In this document: positions 21,995 to 34,255 of the stretch, one piece after another
Position numbering within the stretch: the stretch's first letter is position 1
Layout of the letters: every line of letters starts with the position of its first letter
DNA from: Siphonodentalium dalli
Taxonomy: Eukaryota > Mollusca > Scaphopoda > Gadilida > Siphonodentaliidae
Assembly: GCA_032622095.1 (NCBI GenBank)
Contig: CP136067.1
Location: 43,691,549 to 43,755,548 of the forward strand
DNA: 64,000 nucleotides
Reading direction: 5' to 3'
Made by a program: the position numbers and the translations under genes
The notes under the pieces: generated by a model
Seen by the model: only the letters and a program-made list of their open reading frames with translations
What the model was told of the DNA's origin: nothing
The model's database searches: none

Positions 21995-24711
21995 TTATTT
22001 CGGCCAATTTGGCCGTTTACTTCATGTCTGTTTTTCATCTGACGTGTGTGTCGAATAAATGATGTGGAGGATTTATGTAAATGTTAGCCCAAACTACATT
22101 TCCAAGTAACGATGGTTTTGTTGTTTATTTTGAGGAATAATACCGCGTCAGATGAATTCAGCCCAAATATGTTAACAGTTGTCGTGTAAAACATTCGGCA
22201 GTAGGTTAGCGTTATTTAGTATTTGTGGATGTCCTTTAACATGGGGAAAATAGACTACTGCGCTTGAACGAGCATGTGATTTGTCGTTTTTAATGTATAG
22301 CAACTTGATAATCAATAACAGAGGCATTCTCTGTCAAATATGGTCGCTCTATTTACGGTATTAATTGCGGAACTTTCTAAAGTAAACTATATACGCGTAA
22401 ACGGATACATACGGTAAATTATAGAAGGTGCCGGAATCGGCATAATCGCCCCAGGGCCAACTCGCCCCAGTCGACGTGTGTCAATTCGGTACCTACTATA
22501 ACATGTACCCGAGGATGAGTCCGGCTCGGAATAAAATATGTATACGGGTGTTATATAGCGTTTTGTCCGTTGTTTCTCAATGAATATTATTGAAATTTGG
22601 TGTATATGTCCGGGCTGGGACATGGAATACAACAACGTTTGAATTGTTTTTAAATTTACAAATTTGTTGATTTTATTCATTTTTTTTTCGTTCTGAAAAC
22701 ACACTATAAAGTGTATATAATATAATAACGAACACGAGACATACATAATTTATAAACTGTTAACAAAAGATATCAAATTCAATACATGACAAAGATGACT
22801 CAGTGGAGTTTATAAAGTGAACATAAAAACATTGAGGTAAGAATCTTTTTAAGGAATGCAACTTTTTTTAATGATAATAAACACATAAATTAAAATAACA
22901 AACATGAGACATACATAATTTATAAACTGTTAACAAAAGATATCAAACTCAATACATGACAAAGATGACTCAGTGAAGTTTATAAAGTGAACATAAAAAT
23001 ATTAAGGTAAGAATCTTTTAAGCATTACCAAACCGTTTAGCACAGACCACAGTCCACTTCACTCACCCGATCATCACCATACTTCATATTTATCTTGATA
23101 TTGATGTATCAGATGAGAGCTATCAAATATTTTTTTAATTTCATAGGAAAAAATGGTCGCCAGCGGTCATATTGCATTTACGTTATATGTTATCGCGTTA
23201 TGTCGATATCTAGTATTACTTAGAAATTTCACCTTTCCAGATTCATAATTGCTCCATTGACTGTAACAGATGAAATTATTCCCCTCTTCGGATAGAGTGT
23301 CACTGAAGCTTTATTTTGTCAGACTGTCTGTATAATCACTGATTATATATGGCAATAATCTGTAATAAGATGTAGCACTATTTTATTTTATATTTACACG
23401 CAGTGCTGTTTTTATACAACAATTCTAATCCCCCCCTAGATCATCATGTGATCGACCATACATCGCGCGAGGACCAGGTTGAATTAAGGGGTTTTTATGG
23501 ATCACTTCTGTCCTCAAGCTAGATTATACTTATGACATTTAATGGCATGTTGCTAACGTGGAGGGTTAGATATGCTTGAGAAACCACCACTCTTTAATTC
23601 ACACCAAGTTCTCAGCTGTCATGAACCCATAGCCATGATATATGGTTTATTTTATGTATACTAGTAATATAGTTATTTTCAGTACCTTTATATACCAGTA
23701 CTGTGTATAACAATGCATATAAATTAATCAATGTATACATGTATATTGATTCAACGGATTCAGTGGTTTTGTCCATCAGTCTATCAAATTTGCGGGGAAA
23801 ACATGGCCACAAGCAGTACACCCTGCTAAATTTCGAATTTGAATCAATTGGCGCACCCTGCAGCCAGCTTTTATTGGAGAACTTTTTCTCATGTGGATAT
23901 TTTGGGTCACCGCTAGATGTGAGCCATATTTTGTTCTCAAACTGTCCTTGTGAAGACATCACTGCCAGCGGTGATCTTGAATTTTACTATTTTTATGGCT
24001 AAATAATTTGGTTGATCCTACAGACGACACCCCTTGTCCGATCGTCACCAGATTCCACAATGATCTTCTGGATAACCAGGGTGAGAGTAATCTAATTTTC
24101 CCGAATTTCGTTAAAAAACATTACCACAGGCAGCAATTTGGTATCTTACTCTTTGATCCTCTTTTGCATGACTGAATTGTTTAGCAACTGTACAGACATA
24201 TCCCTCATCTGATAGTCACCAAACTTCATATTGATCTTCGGGCTGACAACTAGATGGGAGCTATCGAATGCTTTGAATTTTTTTGGAAAACATTGTCGCC
24301 AGCAGTCATCTTCTATTTTGTTTATTATATACATGTATATCTCTTCATGCGAATAGCCAGTATTACGTAGGTACTTCAACTTTCCGCATTCCTGTCATCA
24401 TTTGAAATATAAAAATTTACCTGATACATGCACCCTTCAAAATTTGTTTCGTCGTATCTATTTTAATGACCCGCATGGTAATATTGATACAGATATATTT
24501 GTCAAACATTTCTTTGTACAATATACAGGTATTTAGTTTGTAACTAAATCTAGAAATATATAATAGTAGCTGGTGGACCCGACTTCGTCCGGGATTTTCC
24601 CCTCTGATTTTCGGAGAATTGCGCGATTTTACCTTGAATTGACTATTTTAAAGGTGAAGGTCATGTCGGGGTCACGATTTGACCCGTCCAAAACACCCCC
24701 CGGACAAAAGT
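21995..24711. repeat. Left arm of a 7.3-kb foldback
   Basis: Begins TTATTTCGGCCAATTTGGCC and is the reverse complement, with scattered differences, of 26627-29330. Matching landmarks include GCCGGAATCGGCATAATCGC at 22432 against GGTGCCGGAATCGGCG read on the other strand near 28880, and the inner ends ACTTTTGTCCGGGG. The arm contains a direct repeat (ATAATTTATAAACTGTTAAC at about 22745 and 22916). Its inner 140 bases are the 3' end of a minus-strand Helitron-like element (ACGAAGTCGGGTCCACCAGC read on minus). Confidence 0.9.
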
Positions 24712-26083
24712 TAAATGTAAACGTAACAAAAACCAAAATGATGATATTTGGATGTGACAAGTCACCAAGACCACGAATACTACTCAACAACGAACCTTTA
24801 CAAGTAGTATCAAAATTTAAATATCTAGGTATAGCATTTACAAGAAATGGTTCTTACAGCAAAGCGATAAGTGGTGTGATATCGAAAGCTAATCGATCAA
24901 TGTTTAGTCTCTTACACAAAGCAAGAAAATTTGACATATCAGTCAATATACAGATTGAATTATTTTCTAGAACTGTGAAGCCCATTTTACTATATGGTTG
25001 CGAAGTTTGGGGATATCAAACACAATATATTAAAAGAATAGAGAAAGTACAATTGAAATTCCTCAAGTATGTCCTTGGACTAAAGCCGAGTACTCCAACT
25101 GGCATGGTGTATGGAGAAACGGGCGTATATCCACTGATTGTCGACATTAAAAGTAGAATGCTAAATTACTGGACCAACCTAATTACATCGGATACGCACA
25201 AAATAAATACAATTTTATATGAGCATATGCTATTGGAGTTCACACACGGATTAGATAACCATCCTTGGATTAAATATATTAAGGACTTGTGTCGCGAAGC
25301 CGATGTATCACATATTTGGCATAACCAGTTGATAGATGCAGCTAGTATGCAGTGTGCTATAAGGTCACTATTCGAAATAATCTTGAGAGAAAATTTGTAA
25401 GCGAATGGCGAAGTGAAATATCAACTATGGAAAAGTGTAGAATATATCGACTCATTAAGCACGATTTTGGAATTGAAAAATATCTTTCAGTGCTAAACTA
25501 TAGAAACCTTAGATTATTGTCAAAATTTAGGTGCACTAATACTCATCTTCCTATAGAAACTGGGTCTTGGTCTAAGTCTAAGAAACCTATTGAAGGGCGA
25601 GTCTGCACATACTGCACTCGCTGTTCAATAGGGGACGAATACCATTTGATCATGGAATGCACCAGTGTTAGCTCCTTACGAAACAGATTTCTACCCCGCC
25701 ACCTCACTGAGCAAATAATCGTTTATAACTTCTGCTCAATTCTAAACACAACCGATACTGTGCACATGAACAAGTTGTGTGGGTTTTTAAGATACGCCCA
25801 ACATGTTGCATAGTTCACTCCTTGTCGAAGGTATACCCCACAGGAATGGACTTTGCAACCATTGGTATACTATATATTATTCGGATCACCGCAGCACCAC
25901 CCTACCCTACCATCTCTAGACATATACATGCGACGACGGCAAATGTTTACAATGACTTTATTAAATCTCAATTGTTATACTTACTATTTTATTTGTTTAC
26001 ACCACAGTGCTATCTATTATATTTGATTTGTTCGTGTATTACACATGTAATTAGAACAACAATAAAGAATCTTGAATCTTGAT
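24712..26083 (+). pseudogene. 5'-truncated non-LTR retrotransposon (LINE), frameshifted
   Basis: Reading from 24711, TKTKMMIFGCDKS, KFKYLGIAFTRNGSY and VKPILLYGCEVWG are typical of the C-terminal part of a LINE reverse transcriptase. The frame stops at about 25400; continuing in another frame from about 25375, FVSEWRSEISTM leads to a Cys-rich motif CTYCTRCSIGDEYHLIMEC (CxxC...H...C) found at the end of many LINE ORF2 proteins, with stop near 25813. The 3' end is AATAAAGAATCTTGAATCTT, a short repeated tail. The endonuclease and catalytic reverse-transcriptase core are missing, so this copy is dead. The clade cannot be assigned by eye. It occupies the loop between the foldback arms. Confidence 0.8.
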
Positions 26084-26272
26084 CCCGGGAGCAATATGGA
26101 CGGGTCCAATTTCACGTGGACCATGTTCTCGAACGTGCTGATATAGGCATGTTTCTGGACCAATTGAACAATAGTTTGGCCAGACGCTGTATATACTGGG
26201 TACTGTCCAGATGGAGGCGATCACCAAAAAAAATCCCTAAATAGCCCGAACGAAGTCGAGTACATCAGCTAG
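26084..26272 (+). mobile_element. 3' end of a Helitron-like element (family D)
   Basis: Ends GCCCGAACGAAGTCGAGTAC then ATCAGCTAG, with a weak hairpin. Its left part is lost at the LINE. The next Helitron-like element follows without spacer. Confidence 0.55.
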
Positions 26273-26773
26273 TTTAATATATATTTTGGACATTTGTCTG
26301 TCTGTTTGTCTGTTAGCTATGGCCGGGGAAATTGCCGGACAGGTTTGACGAAATTTGATACCTAGGGGAAATTATTTCCAGGGAGTATTTTGGACGGGTC
26401 AAATCTTGATCCCGACCTGACATTGACATTCAAAAAGATCAATTCAAGGTCAAATCTGGTAAAACGGAAGTATTTCAACGAAATATAATACCTACTGTTA
26501 CTTTTGTCCCAGGAGTGTTTCGGGTGGGTCAAATCATGACCCTGACCTGATCTTGACATTCAAAATTGTCAATTCAAGGTCAAATCGGGTAAAGCCGGGC
26601 GGATTTCGACGGGTACTTTTGTCGTGACTTTTGTCCGGGGAGTGTTTTGGACGGGTCAAATCGTGACCCGACATGACGTTCACCTTTAAAATGGTCAATT
26701 CAAGGTTAAATCGCGCAATTCTCCGAAAATCAGAGGGGAACATCCCGGTCGAAGTAGGGTCCACCAGCTACTA
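26273..26773 (+). mobile_element. Helitron-like element, family D, about 500 bp
   Basis: TTTAATATATATTTTGGACA then (TCTG)n marks the start, with the leading TC lost, and GGTCGAAGTAGGGTCCACCA then GCTACT the end. The inside has three diverged copies of GTCAATTCAAGGT(C/T)AAATC(G/T). The last 147 bases belong to the right foldback arm. Confidence 0.55.
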
Positions 26774-29330
26774 TTATATATTTCTAGATTTAGTTACAAA
26801 CTAAATACCTGTATATTGTACAAAGAAATGTTTGACAAATATATCTGTATCAATATTACCATACGGGTCATTAAAATTGATACGACGAAACAAATTTTGA
26901 AGGGTGCATGTATCAGGTAAATTTTTATATTTCAAATGATGACAGGAATGCGGAAAGTTGAAGTACCTACGTAATATTGTCTATCCGAATGAAGAGATAT
27001 ACATGTATATAAAAACCAAAATAGAAGATGACTGCTGGCGACAATGTTTTCCAAAAAAATTCAAAGCATTCGATAGCTCCCATCTAGTTGTCAGCCCGCA
27101 GATCAATATAAAGTGTGGTGACTATCAGATGAGGGATATGTCTGTACAGTTGCTAAACAATTCAGTCATGCAAAAGAGGATCAAAGAGTAAGATACCAAA
27201 TTGCTGCCTGTGGTAATGTTTTTTAACGAAATTCGGGAAAATTAGATTACTCTCACCCTGGTTATCCAGAAGATCATTGTGGAATCTGGTGACGATCGGA
27301 CAAGGGGTGTCGTCTGTAGGATCAACCAAATTATTTAGCCATACAAATAGTAAAATTCAAGATCACCGCTGGCAGTGATGTCTTCACAAGGACAGCTTGA
27401 GAACAAAACATGGCTCACATCTAGCGGTGACCCAAACTATCCACATGAGAAAACGTTCTCCAATAAAAGCTGGCTGCAGGGTGCGCCAATTGATTCAAAT
27501 TCGAAATTTAGTAGGGTGTACTGCTTGTGGCCATGTTTTCCCCGCAAATTTGATAGACTGATGGACAAAACCACTGAATCCGTTGAATCAATATACATGT
27601 ATACATGGATTAATTTATATGCATTGTTATACACAGTACTGGTATATAAAGGTACTGAAAATAACTATATTACTAGTATACACAAAATAAACCATATATC
27701 ACGGCTATGGGTTCTAATATCCGAATATGACAGCTGAGAACTTGGTGTGAATTGAAGAGTGGTGGTGTCTCAAGCATATCTAACCCTCAACGTTAGCAAC
27801 ATGCCATTAAATGTCATAAGTATAATCTAGCTTGAGGACAGAAGTTATCCATAAAACCCCCTTAATTCAACCAGGTCCTCGCGCGATGTATGGTCGATCA
27901 CATGATGATCTAGGGGGGAATTATAATTGTTGTATAAAAACAGCACTGCATGTAAATATAAAATAAAATAGTGCTACATCTTATTACAGATTATTGCCAT
28001 ATATAATCAGTGACTATGCAGACAGTCTGACAAAATAAAGTTTCAGTGACACTCTATCCGAAGAGGGGAATAATTCCATCTGTTACAGTCAATGGAGCAA
28101 TTATGAATCTGGAAAGGTGAAATTTCTAAGTAATACTAGATATCGACATGACGCGATAACATATAACGTAAATGCAATATGGCCGCTGGCGACCATTTTT
28201 TCCTATAAAATTAAAAAAATATTTGATAGCTCTCATCTGATAGATCAATATCAAGATAAATATGAAGTTTGGTGATGATCGGATGAGTGAAGTGGACTGT
28301 GCTAAACGGTTTAGTAATGCTTAAAAAGATTCTTACCTTAATATTTTTATGTTCACTTTATAAACTTCACTGAGTCATCTTTGTCATGTATTGAGTTTGA
28401 TATCTTTTGTTAACAGTTTATAAATCATGTATGTCTCATGTTTGTTATTTTAATTTATGTGTTTATTATCATTAAATAAAGTTGCATTCCTTAAAAAGAT
28501 TCTTACCTCAATGTTTTTATGTTCACTTTATAAACTCCACTGAGTCATCTTTGTCATGTATTGAATTTGATATATTTTGTTAACAGTTTATAAATTATGT
28601 ATGTCTCGTGTTCGTTATTATATTATATACACTTTATAGTGTGTTTCAGAACGAAAAAAAAATGAATAAAATCAACAAATTTGTAAATTTAAAAACAATT
28701 CAAACGTTGTTGTATTCCATGTCCCAGCCCGGACATATACACCAAATTTCAATAATATTCATTGAGAAACAACGGACCAAACGCCATATAACACCCCGTA
28801 TACATCTTTTATTCCGAGTTGGCCTTTTATTCCGAGTTGGCACGCGTCGATTGGGGCGAGTTAGCCCTGGTGGGATACGCCGATTCCGGCACCTTCTCTA
28901 TTTGCAGCAGGTATACGTTTACGCTGGTTTACGCGTAATTTAATTTACAAAGTTCCCCAATTGGTATTGTAAATAGAGCGACCTTATTTGACAGAGAATG
29001 CCTCTGTTATTGATTATAAAGTTGCTATACATTAAAAACGACAAATTCACATGCTCGTTCAAGCGCAGTAGTCTATTTTCCCATGTTAAAGGACATCCAC
29101 AAATACTAAATAACGCTAACCTACTGCCGAATGTTTTACACGACAACTGTTAACATATTTGGGCTGAATTCATCTGACGCGGTATTATTCCTCAAAATAA
29201 ACAACAAAACCATCGTTACTTGGAAATGTAGTTTGGGCTAACATTTACATAAATCCTCCACATCATTATTCCGACACACACGTCAGATGAAACGTAGCCA
29301 TGAAGTAAACGGCCAAATTGGCCGAAATAA
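26627..29330. repeat. Right arm of the 7.3-kb foldback
   Basis: Reverse complement of 21995-24711, ending GGCCAAATTGGCCGAAATAA. A 77-codon frame (26958-27191, plus) with WRQCFPKKFKAFDSSHLV is preserved in both arms (24146-24379, minus), but related non-open copies occur in the same arm (for example 28170-28320), so I treat it as a tandem non-coding motif rather than a gene. Confidence 0.9.
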
Positions 29331-30560
29331 CGTGTCGCATGTGTCAGGTGAAGGTCATTCTTCAGTTACCTTCACCTTTAGAAATTCCACGGTGTATTCA
29401 CTCCCTGACTCTGGAACACATTTAGCTCCCTGATTCATAAAGAGCCTCCGCGTTGAAGTATGCGCATAGCTTTTAACGACAAGACAGAGTCATTATTGAG
29501 TTGAAGCACATGTCAACTGTAGTGTCATGTGTGTTTTGAAATATAGATAAAACACTCCGTGTTCAGTTGTTGCTATCGAATTTAACCATAAGCTGTCTCC
29601 ACAAACACCGTGAGTAACGTAAGTGATACGTGTTTCAATCCACAGAAAGGCAATGGAAGCGTCCAGTTCAATCGATGTACATGCCACTGTTTATCTTTGT
29701 ATAATAAAATGTCATCTCGCTGGTGTTGACAAAAGAGTTTTCAGTCAGGTGGGATTCAATTTAATATTCAGAGGGATCATACCATTCCTATGAATATGCT
29801 ACAGCTGCGCCCCGCTCTCCCATGCATGATCGGTATACTGCATGAGGTGCAAGCCTGTTATTAGCTATATGTGGCATATATATATATATATATGGGCGAT
29901 CGTCGGTTTTGTTTTAGGAAACTGGCCATGGTTATAAGATAAAACATAACATTTTGGTTTTTGTGGCTGTTGGTGGCTCGTATAAAATATAATATGGTCA
30001 ATATCGAAGACATGCTGTGCAAATACTTGGACACTAATTAGGATGAACACCACATTTGATGAACATGTATTTGTCGGCATTTATACCAAACTTATATAGC
30101 CAACATGGGGAAGGGAATAAACATTGTTAACACTTTTTTTGTCGCGCTTTACACTGAACAGGTCTAGTTTTAGTTTTCCGAGATGGCACCATTCGGATCG
30201 GGAATGTGGATCGGGGAGGTGAGCACCAAAACAAATGTTTTATCGATACTCATATAAACACGTATATATGCTACGATGAAATAATGGTGTAGTTTAAAGA
30301 CCACAAACATGTTGATGTCCATGTCAGGAATGGACTGGGGAAGGGACGCCAGAATTGTATAACAAGTTTGCCGGCTTCAACAAATTTGACGCCCGATGTC
30401 AGTATGGGCATCAGTATGGGCATCGGGGATAATCTATGGCGTTGATACAAAATGCAGGACTCTTCATCCATACTGGTATGTGTGCTTACCAACCGATTGA
30501 CAACATTTATTAACGTTTTGAATACACTTTAACCCGGGCTACACCGGGCAACACTGCTAG

Positions 30561-30623
30561 TTATCTGAATATTTCCTAAGGGGTCTACTCTTGTCAATGA
30601 GTATTTAATCAATAAAAGGTTAA
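30561..30623 (+). mobile_element. Right part of the split TTAA MITE
   Basis: TTATCTGAATATTTCCTAAG...GTCAATGAGTATTTAATC...AGGTTAA completes the element whose left part ends at 19178. Confidence 0.75.
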
Positions 30624-30724
30624 CTAATATAGCCTGCGGGTCCGATGAGGTATCGAGAACTATGACATTGGGTACTTCTTTGTTGGCCAGGTTAAGTAGC
30701 AAACTGTATATTTGGCTCTGAATT

Positions 30725-30905
30725 TTAAAGATACGGGCAGTCTTCCCGGTGCATGGGTAGAGCTGTTAAAATAGTTACATCGGCTTAAACCGCCATAAAC
30801 AGAAAGAATATTATATAATAGACATAAATATCGCGTACATTGCATGTTATTGGCTCGTGTGTACGCTGAGTTATGTAAGCAAACATTAAAAAACGTTACA
30901 TAACA
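30725..30905 (+). mobile_element. Truncated TTAA element, 'ACGGGCGGCG' family
   Basis: TTAAAGATACGGGCAG and ACCGCCATAAACAGAAAGAA match the left half of the element at 39833-40360; the right half is missing. Confidence 0.6.
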
Positions 30906-30917
30906 ATTTTTTTATAG

Positions 30918-31140
30918 AACACTCGGAACTATCGGATTGTCCAATGAAAATGTTCCGTTGCGCTGTGGTAAAATTATTGGCGCCATCAACAATCGCATTC
31001 AAATCACACCAAATTTCATTTCAATCTGCCCATTCTACCCGCTGTCGGTTAAAAATCCAGCTAATCCACGTTACTTCATGATTGGGAAATGTTCAGACAG
31101 AAAACGTGTCCATAATATAATTGCCCTTGCAAAGAGATGA
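30918..31140 (+). CDS. Candidate terminal exon, weakly netrin-like
   Basis: A tract ending ATTTTTTTATAG (AG at 30916-30917) is followed by an open frame to TGA at 31138-31140. The predicted 73 residues begin TLGTIGLSNENVPLRCGKII and end NIIALAKR. The part NPRYFMIGKCSDRKRV is loosely like the closing strand of netrin-like (NTR/C345C) domains, where a Y-L-x-x-GK motif is common, and CPFYPLSV supplies a cysteine. The composition is clearly protein-like and no other copy exists in the window, which argues against a transposon source. Upstream exons would be interrupted by the 11-kb insertion. No AATAAA is obvious downstream before the Harbinger element at 31387. The family name is a guess; exon status is more likely than not. 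Confidence 0.4.
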
Positions 31141-31548
31141 ATATTTTTCAATCCAGTTTGTATTTTCTCCTATAAACTATATAAGGTAATACATACCAAA
31201 TAAGGAATTTATTTATATGATAGTATTGTGAGTTGTAAGTTGTAGACGCACCAAATTTGTGTTTTTACAACCGACGTATAATGCGCGCGAATCTATAAAT
31301 AAGGAATTGACGCATTATCGTGACTGATTATAAACAATTCACTGCGAGAAACTAAATAACACTCGACCTGAATTTTCTCTGACACACACTCTTAGAACAA
31401 ATGTGTATAAATACTACACAAAATGTGTTACATTTGATCTTAAACAAAATTGTGTAGAAATTACACATGACATATAATTATTAAATATGTCGGTGGAATA
31501 TCATCAACGTTGAATATGATTGAATATGTGAGTGTATAATAGTTATAA

Positions 31549-31757
31549 GATGAAATGTGTTCTATTGGAGACACAAAACTCGTAAAGGCAACCACAGAAC
31601 AAACAATTGGCAGTAGCTTTAAACTTTGTTATACACTATGTTTGTGTAAAAACTGAACAACACATAATTGTGTAGCACAAAGTTTTAAAGCAGCTGCCAA
31701 TTTTGTATTATGGCAGCTTTTACGAGGTCTATGTCTCAAATAGAAAATATTTCATCC
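31549..31757. mobile_element. Foldback MITE nested in the left Harbinger arm
   Basis: ATGAAATGTGTTCTATTGGA and its diverged complement (TCAAATAGAAAATATTTCAT) bracket AACTTTG/CAAAGTT inverted segments. The right arm of the Harbinger lacks it, reading straight through at about 36270. Confidence 0.65.
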
Positions 31758-32178
31758 AATTGGCTGCGGACACACGTACCACAGTTTCGATGGCATAGTA
31801 GGTGTGACAATTAATTATGGTGGAGTTTGGTGACAATTGGCCAACATAATTTATATGGCATAGGAAGTCATGTCGCCCACCGCATATTCACACAGTGAGT
31901 CGACTGACCAATTAACCCATTGCGTTTCACCAAGGCTGATCTCTACTCATTACGTTTAGCCACATTGTATTCTCTACGATACATAAAATTGCACGATCGA
32001 TCGTCCATAATTGTGTTTGAACCTATTCACTCACATATCATGCAAGTGGCATGTTTTTATTGATATGAGCTGAATACATGTTTATCTACTTATATTATTT
32101 TCACGCGTATTAAGTCAGTTCCCCAATTGCGTGTTTTATTTTGCGACGTTAAATTCTACGCATAATTAGGCTAACATC

Positions 32179-33135
32179 ATGTGGACAGATGCAGCTGTAT
32201 CGGAATTGTTGGAAGCGATGCAGATAAGAGAAAGTATATGGAATAAACAAAGCGACTTATACAAGGATCTAAACAAGAAAAAAGCTGATTATAACGAACT
32301 TTTGGAAATTTTGTCCACGATTATTCCGGGTTTATCGGAAAAATCACTGAAGAGTAAAATACAGAGTTTAAGGACCATGTATCGAGAGGAAGTGAGAAAG
32401 GTGAATAAAAGCAAGAAAAGCGGCGTTGCTGCCAAAGATATATATGTACCAAAATGGAAGTTTTTTGAGGAATGCTCTTTTCTGGAGGAAAGTCTGTGGA
32501 CCGGACCAGGGACTTATTCTAACATTCCACAAACACGTGCAAATACCGTCGTTTCTGACCACTCCGATGTAACACAAGCCAGTATCTCGGATAGTATTTC
32601 AGGTGATGCTGATGTGCCTGCTACCAGCAGTAATGACACAAACGATAACAGTTCTGTGCAATCGACGCTACCGTCGACATCCAACGTGAGAAGGAAGCGT
32701 GGTGCTACGTCATGGGTGGACACAGCAGCCCAGGCATTCGCTACAATCGCCGATAATGTTACACAGAAAGAGGATGAATGTGATGTGTTTGGTAGAGACA
32801 TCGCGATGGCACTGAGGCGTTGTCCGGATGCAGAAAAGCGACGTAGACTCAAGTTTTTGCTACAAACCACTGTATATAATTTTGAAGAGAGCAGCAGCTA
32901 TTTACAAAATTTCCAAGGAAATCAAAGTTTCCCTTCAACTTTTATTTCCGGACCGACGGTGCCAGCGTATCCAAATGTTGGATCTTCGATGAATGGACAA
33001 TCTAATCAAGGATCTAATGTTATGTTCACATCGAATTATAATTCTCTGAATGGAATGCAGAATGGTAATGTTTATCCGACTGGACAGTCATGTGTCACCA
33101 CGGACGTACAACCCCCTAGTACACCAGACTGTTGA
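32179..33135 (+). CDS. MADF/BESS-type DNA-binding protein of the Harbinger element
   Basis: 318 residues from ATG to TGA without introns. Residues 4-104 match a MADF (Myb/SANT-like) domain: an early Trp, SIWNKQSDLYKD, LKSKIQSLRTMYREEVRKV and the closing YVPKWKFFEECSFLEES. Residues 105-168 are Ser/Thr/Asn-rich, RRKRG at 171-175 could be a nuclear signal, and 203-235 (FGRDIAMALRRCPDAEKRR) looks like a BESS protein-interaction motif. The last 80 residues are Ser/Asn/Gly-rich. In Harbingers the equivalent protein binds element DNA and helps bring the nuclease into the nucleus. It faces the transposase gene on the opposite strand, 1.1 kb away. AATAAA at 33345-33350 is a likely polyadenylation signal. 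Intactness suggests recent activity. Confidence 0.8.
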   Translation: MWTDAAVSELLEAMQIRESIWNKQSDLYKDLNKKKADYNELLEILSTIIPGLSEKSLKSKIQSLRTMYREEVRKVNKSKKSGVAAKDIYVPKWKFFEECSFLEESLWTGPGTYSNIPQTRANTVVSDHSDVTQASISDSISGDADVPATSSNDTNDNSSVQSTLPSTSNVRRKRGATSWVDTAAQAFATIADNVTQKEDECDVFGRDIAMALRRCPDAEKRRRLKFLLQTTVYNFEESSSYLQNFQGNQSFPSTFISGPTVPAYPNVGSSMNGQSNQGSNVMFTSNYNSLNGMQNGNVYPTGQSCVTTDVQPPSTPDC

Positions 33136-34255
33136 ACTGATGACTGACATTTTGAACTAGTTCGTTGGTGTCTTGAGATAATTGATTAAAAGAGCGTTCG
33201 TGAGTTTCTTATGTGTCATTCCATTTTATCACTGACATGGGGATAGGGAGAAGTGGATGGTAATCGACCGCACTGATGGTAAAACATTCCAACTAGTTAA
33301 AAAGAGACACAAGGCAGTCGCAGTGGGTTCAAGTAAATGTGGAAAATAAAATAAAAATATTTAATAAATATAACAAAATTAATTAACATGGAAAAAGTAT
33401 TTTTTATTATCAATACTGATAACTCCGATGACGATGTATAGCATGTTGGCACCATTCTTTTGTAAACAGTACTGTTACACGCCAGTCATCCCATACATAT
33501 CGCCAAATGGAGTAGCTAATCAAATGTTAAGTCGAAAAAAATTTTGGTTTAATTTATTGTTGTTACCATTTGTAAATTGATCTTAATTTGCTGATCTGTT
33601 TACATAACATATGTTTTAACATGTGACATCTCATCATTGGATGACTGCATATAGACAGTAATGTGGATATTTCCAACAACAAATATGGAGAAAATAAGAC
33701 TTTTGATCTTTCATATCGGACTCGGGGGGGGGGGGGTGGGGGTCAACATTCGAAGTTGGACATACGCAGAAAAGATAACTTATAAACACACCCATACACG
33801 CCGGAACCACATATATTAATGTTAAGAACAGTTGTTCCGGGGATAAATTAGCTTGGTAAATACGTTACTCAAGGAACGACTTGCAGATCGATTGGGATCA
33901 TTGGATTTTGACCGGCAGAGTAATTAAATAAAGTGTGTGAATCCCAAAATGATTCAAACGAACTTTGTTTAACTACCCTGCCAGTCAAAACCAATGACCC
34001 CAATCAACCAGCAAGTCATTCCTTATAATCATATATCAGTACATGTTAATATTAGTCATTTGAAAAATATTTCAAAACTACCAAAACAATTGTCAAGAGT
34101 TCAATGACACCTACATTTAAGCAGCGAAATATTTACATATGGCATATTACTGGGACTACACGACTATACACATAAACCGCACACATTATAAAACATAGTT
34201 TATAGTTTAATCTCATTAAATCGAGTGTTGAATTTTGCAAAGCACATAATAATTA

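Larger units (their letters stand above)
19179..30560 (+). mobile_element. 11.4-kb composite insertion with Helitron family C ends
   Basis: Starts TCTATATATATATATA then GCGAATG(TCTG)n and ends CCCGGGCTACACCGGGCAAC then ACTGCTAG, a hairpin 10 bases before CTAG. It sits between A (19178) and T (30561), and the two flanks rejoin into one TTAA MITE, which proves a single insertion boundary. The first 1.2 kb and last 0.4 kb share repeats (GGCGCCATTTGAGTCAG, ATTTCCACCAAA). The centre is other elements: two TTAA MITEs, a 7.3-kb foldback and a LINE. No Rep/helicase was found, so mobilisation would need another element. Confidence 0.7.

Noticed and set aside
24146-24379. 77-codon frame preserved in both foldback arms
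   Set aside because: Preservation follows from the arms being inverted copies; related units within the same arm are not open, and no start context or splice sites support it.
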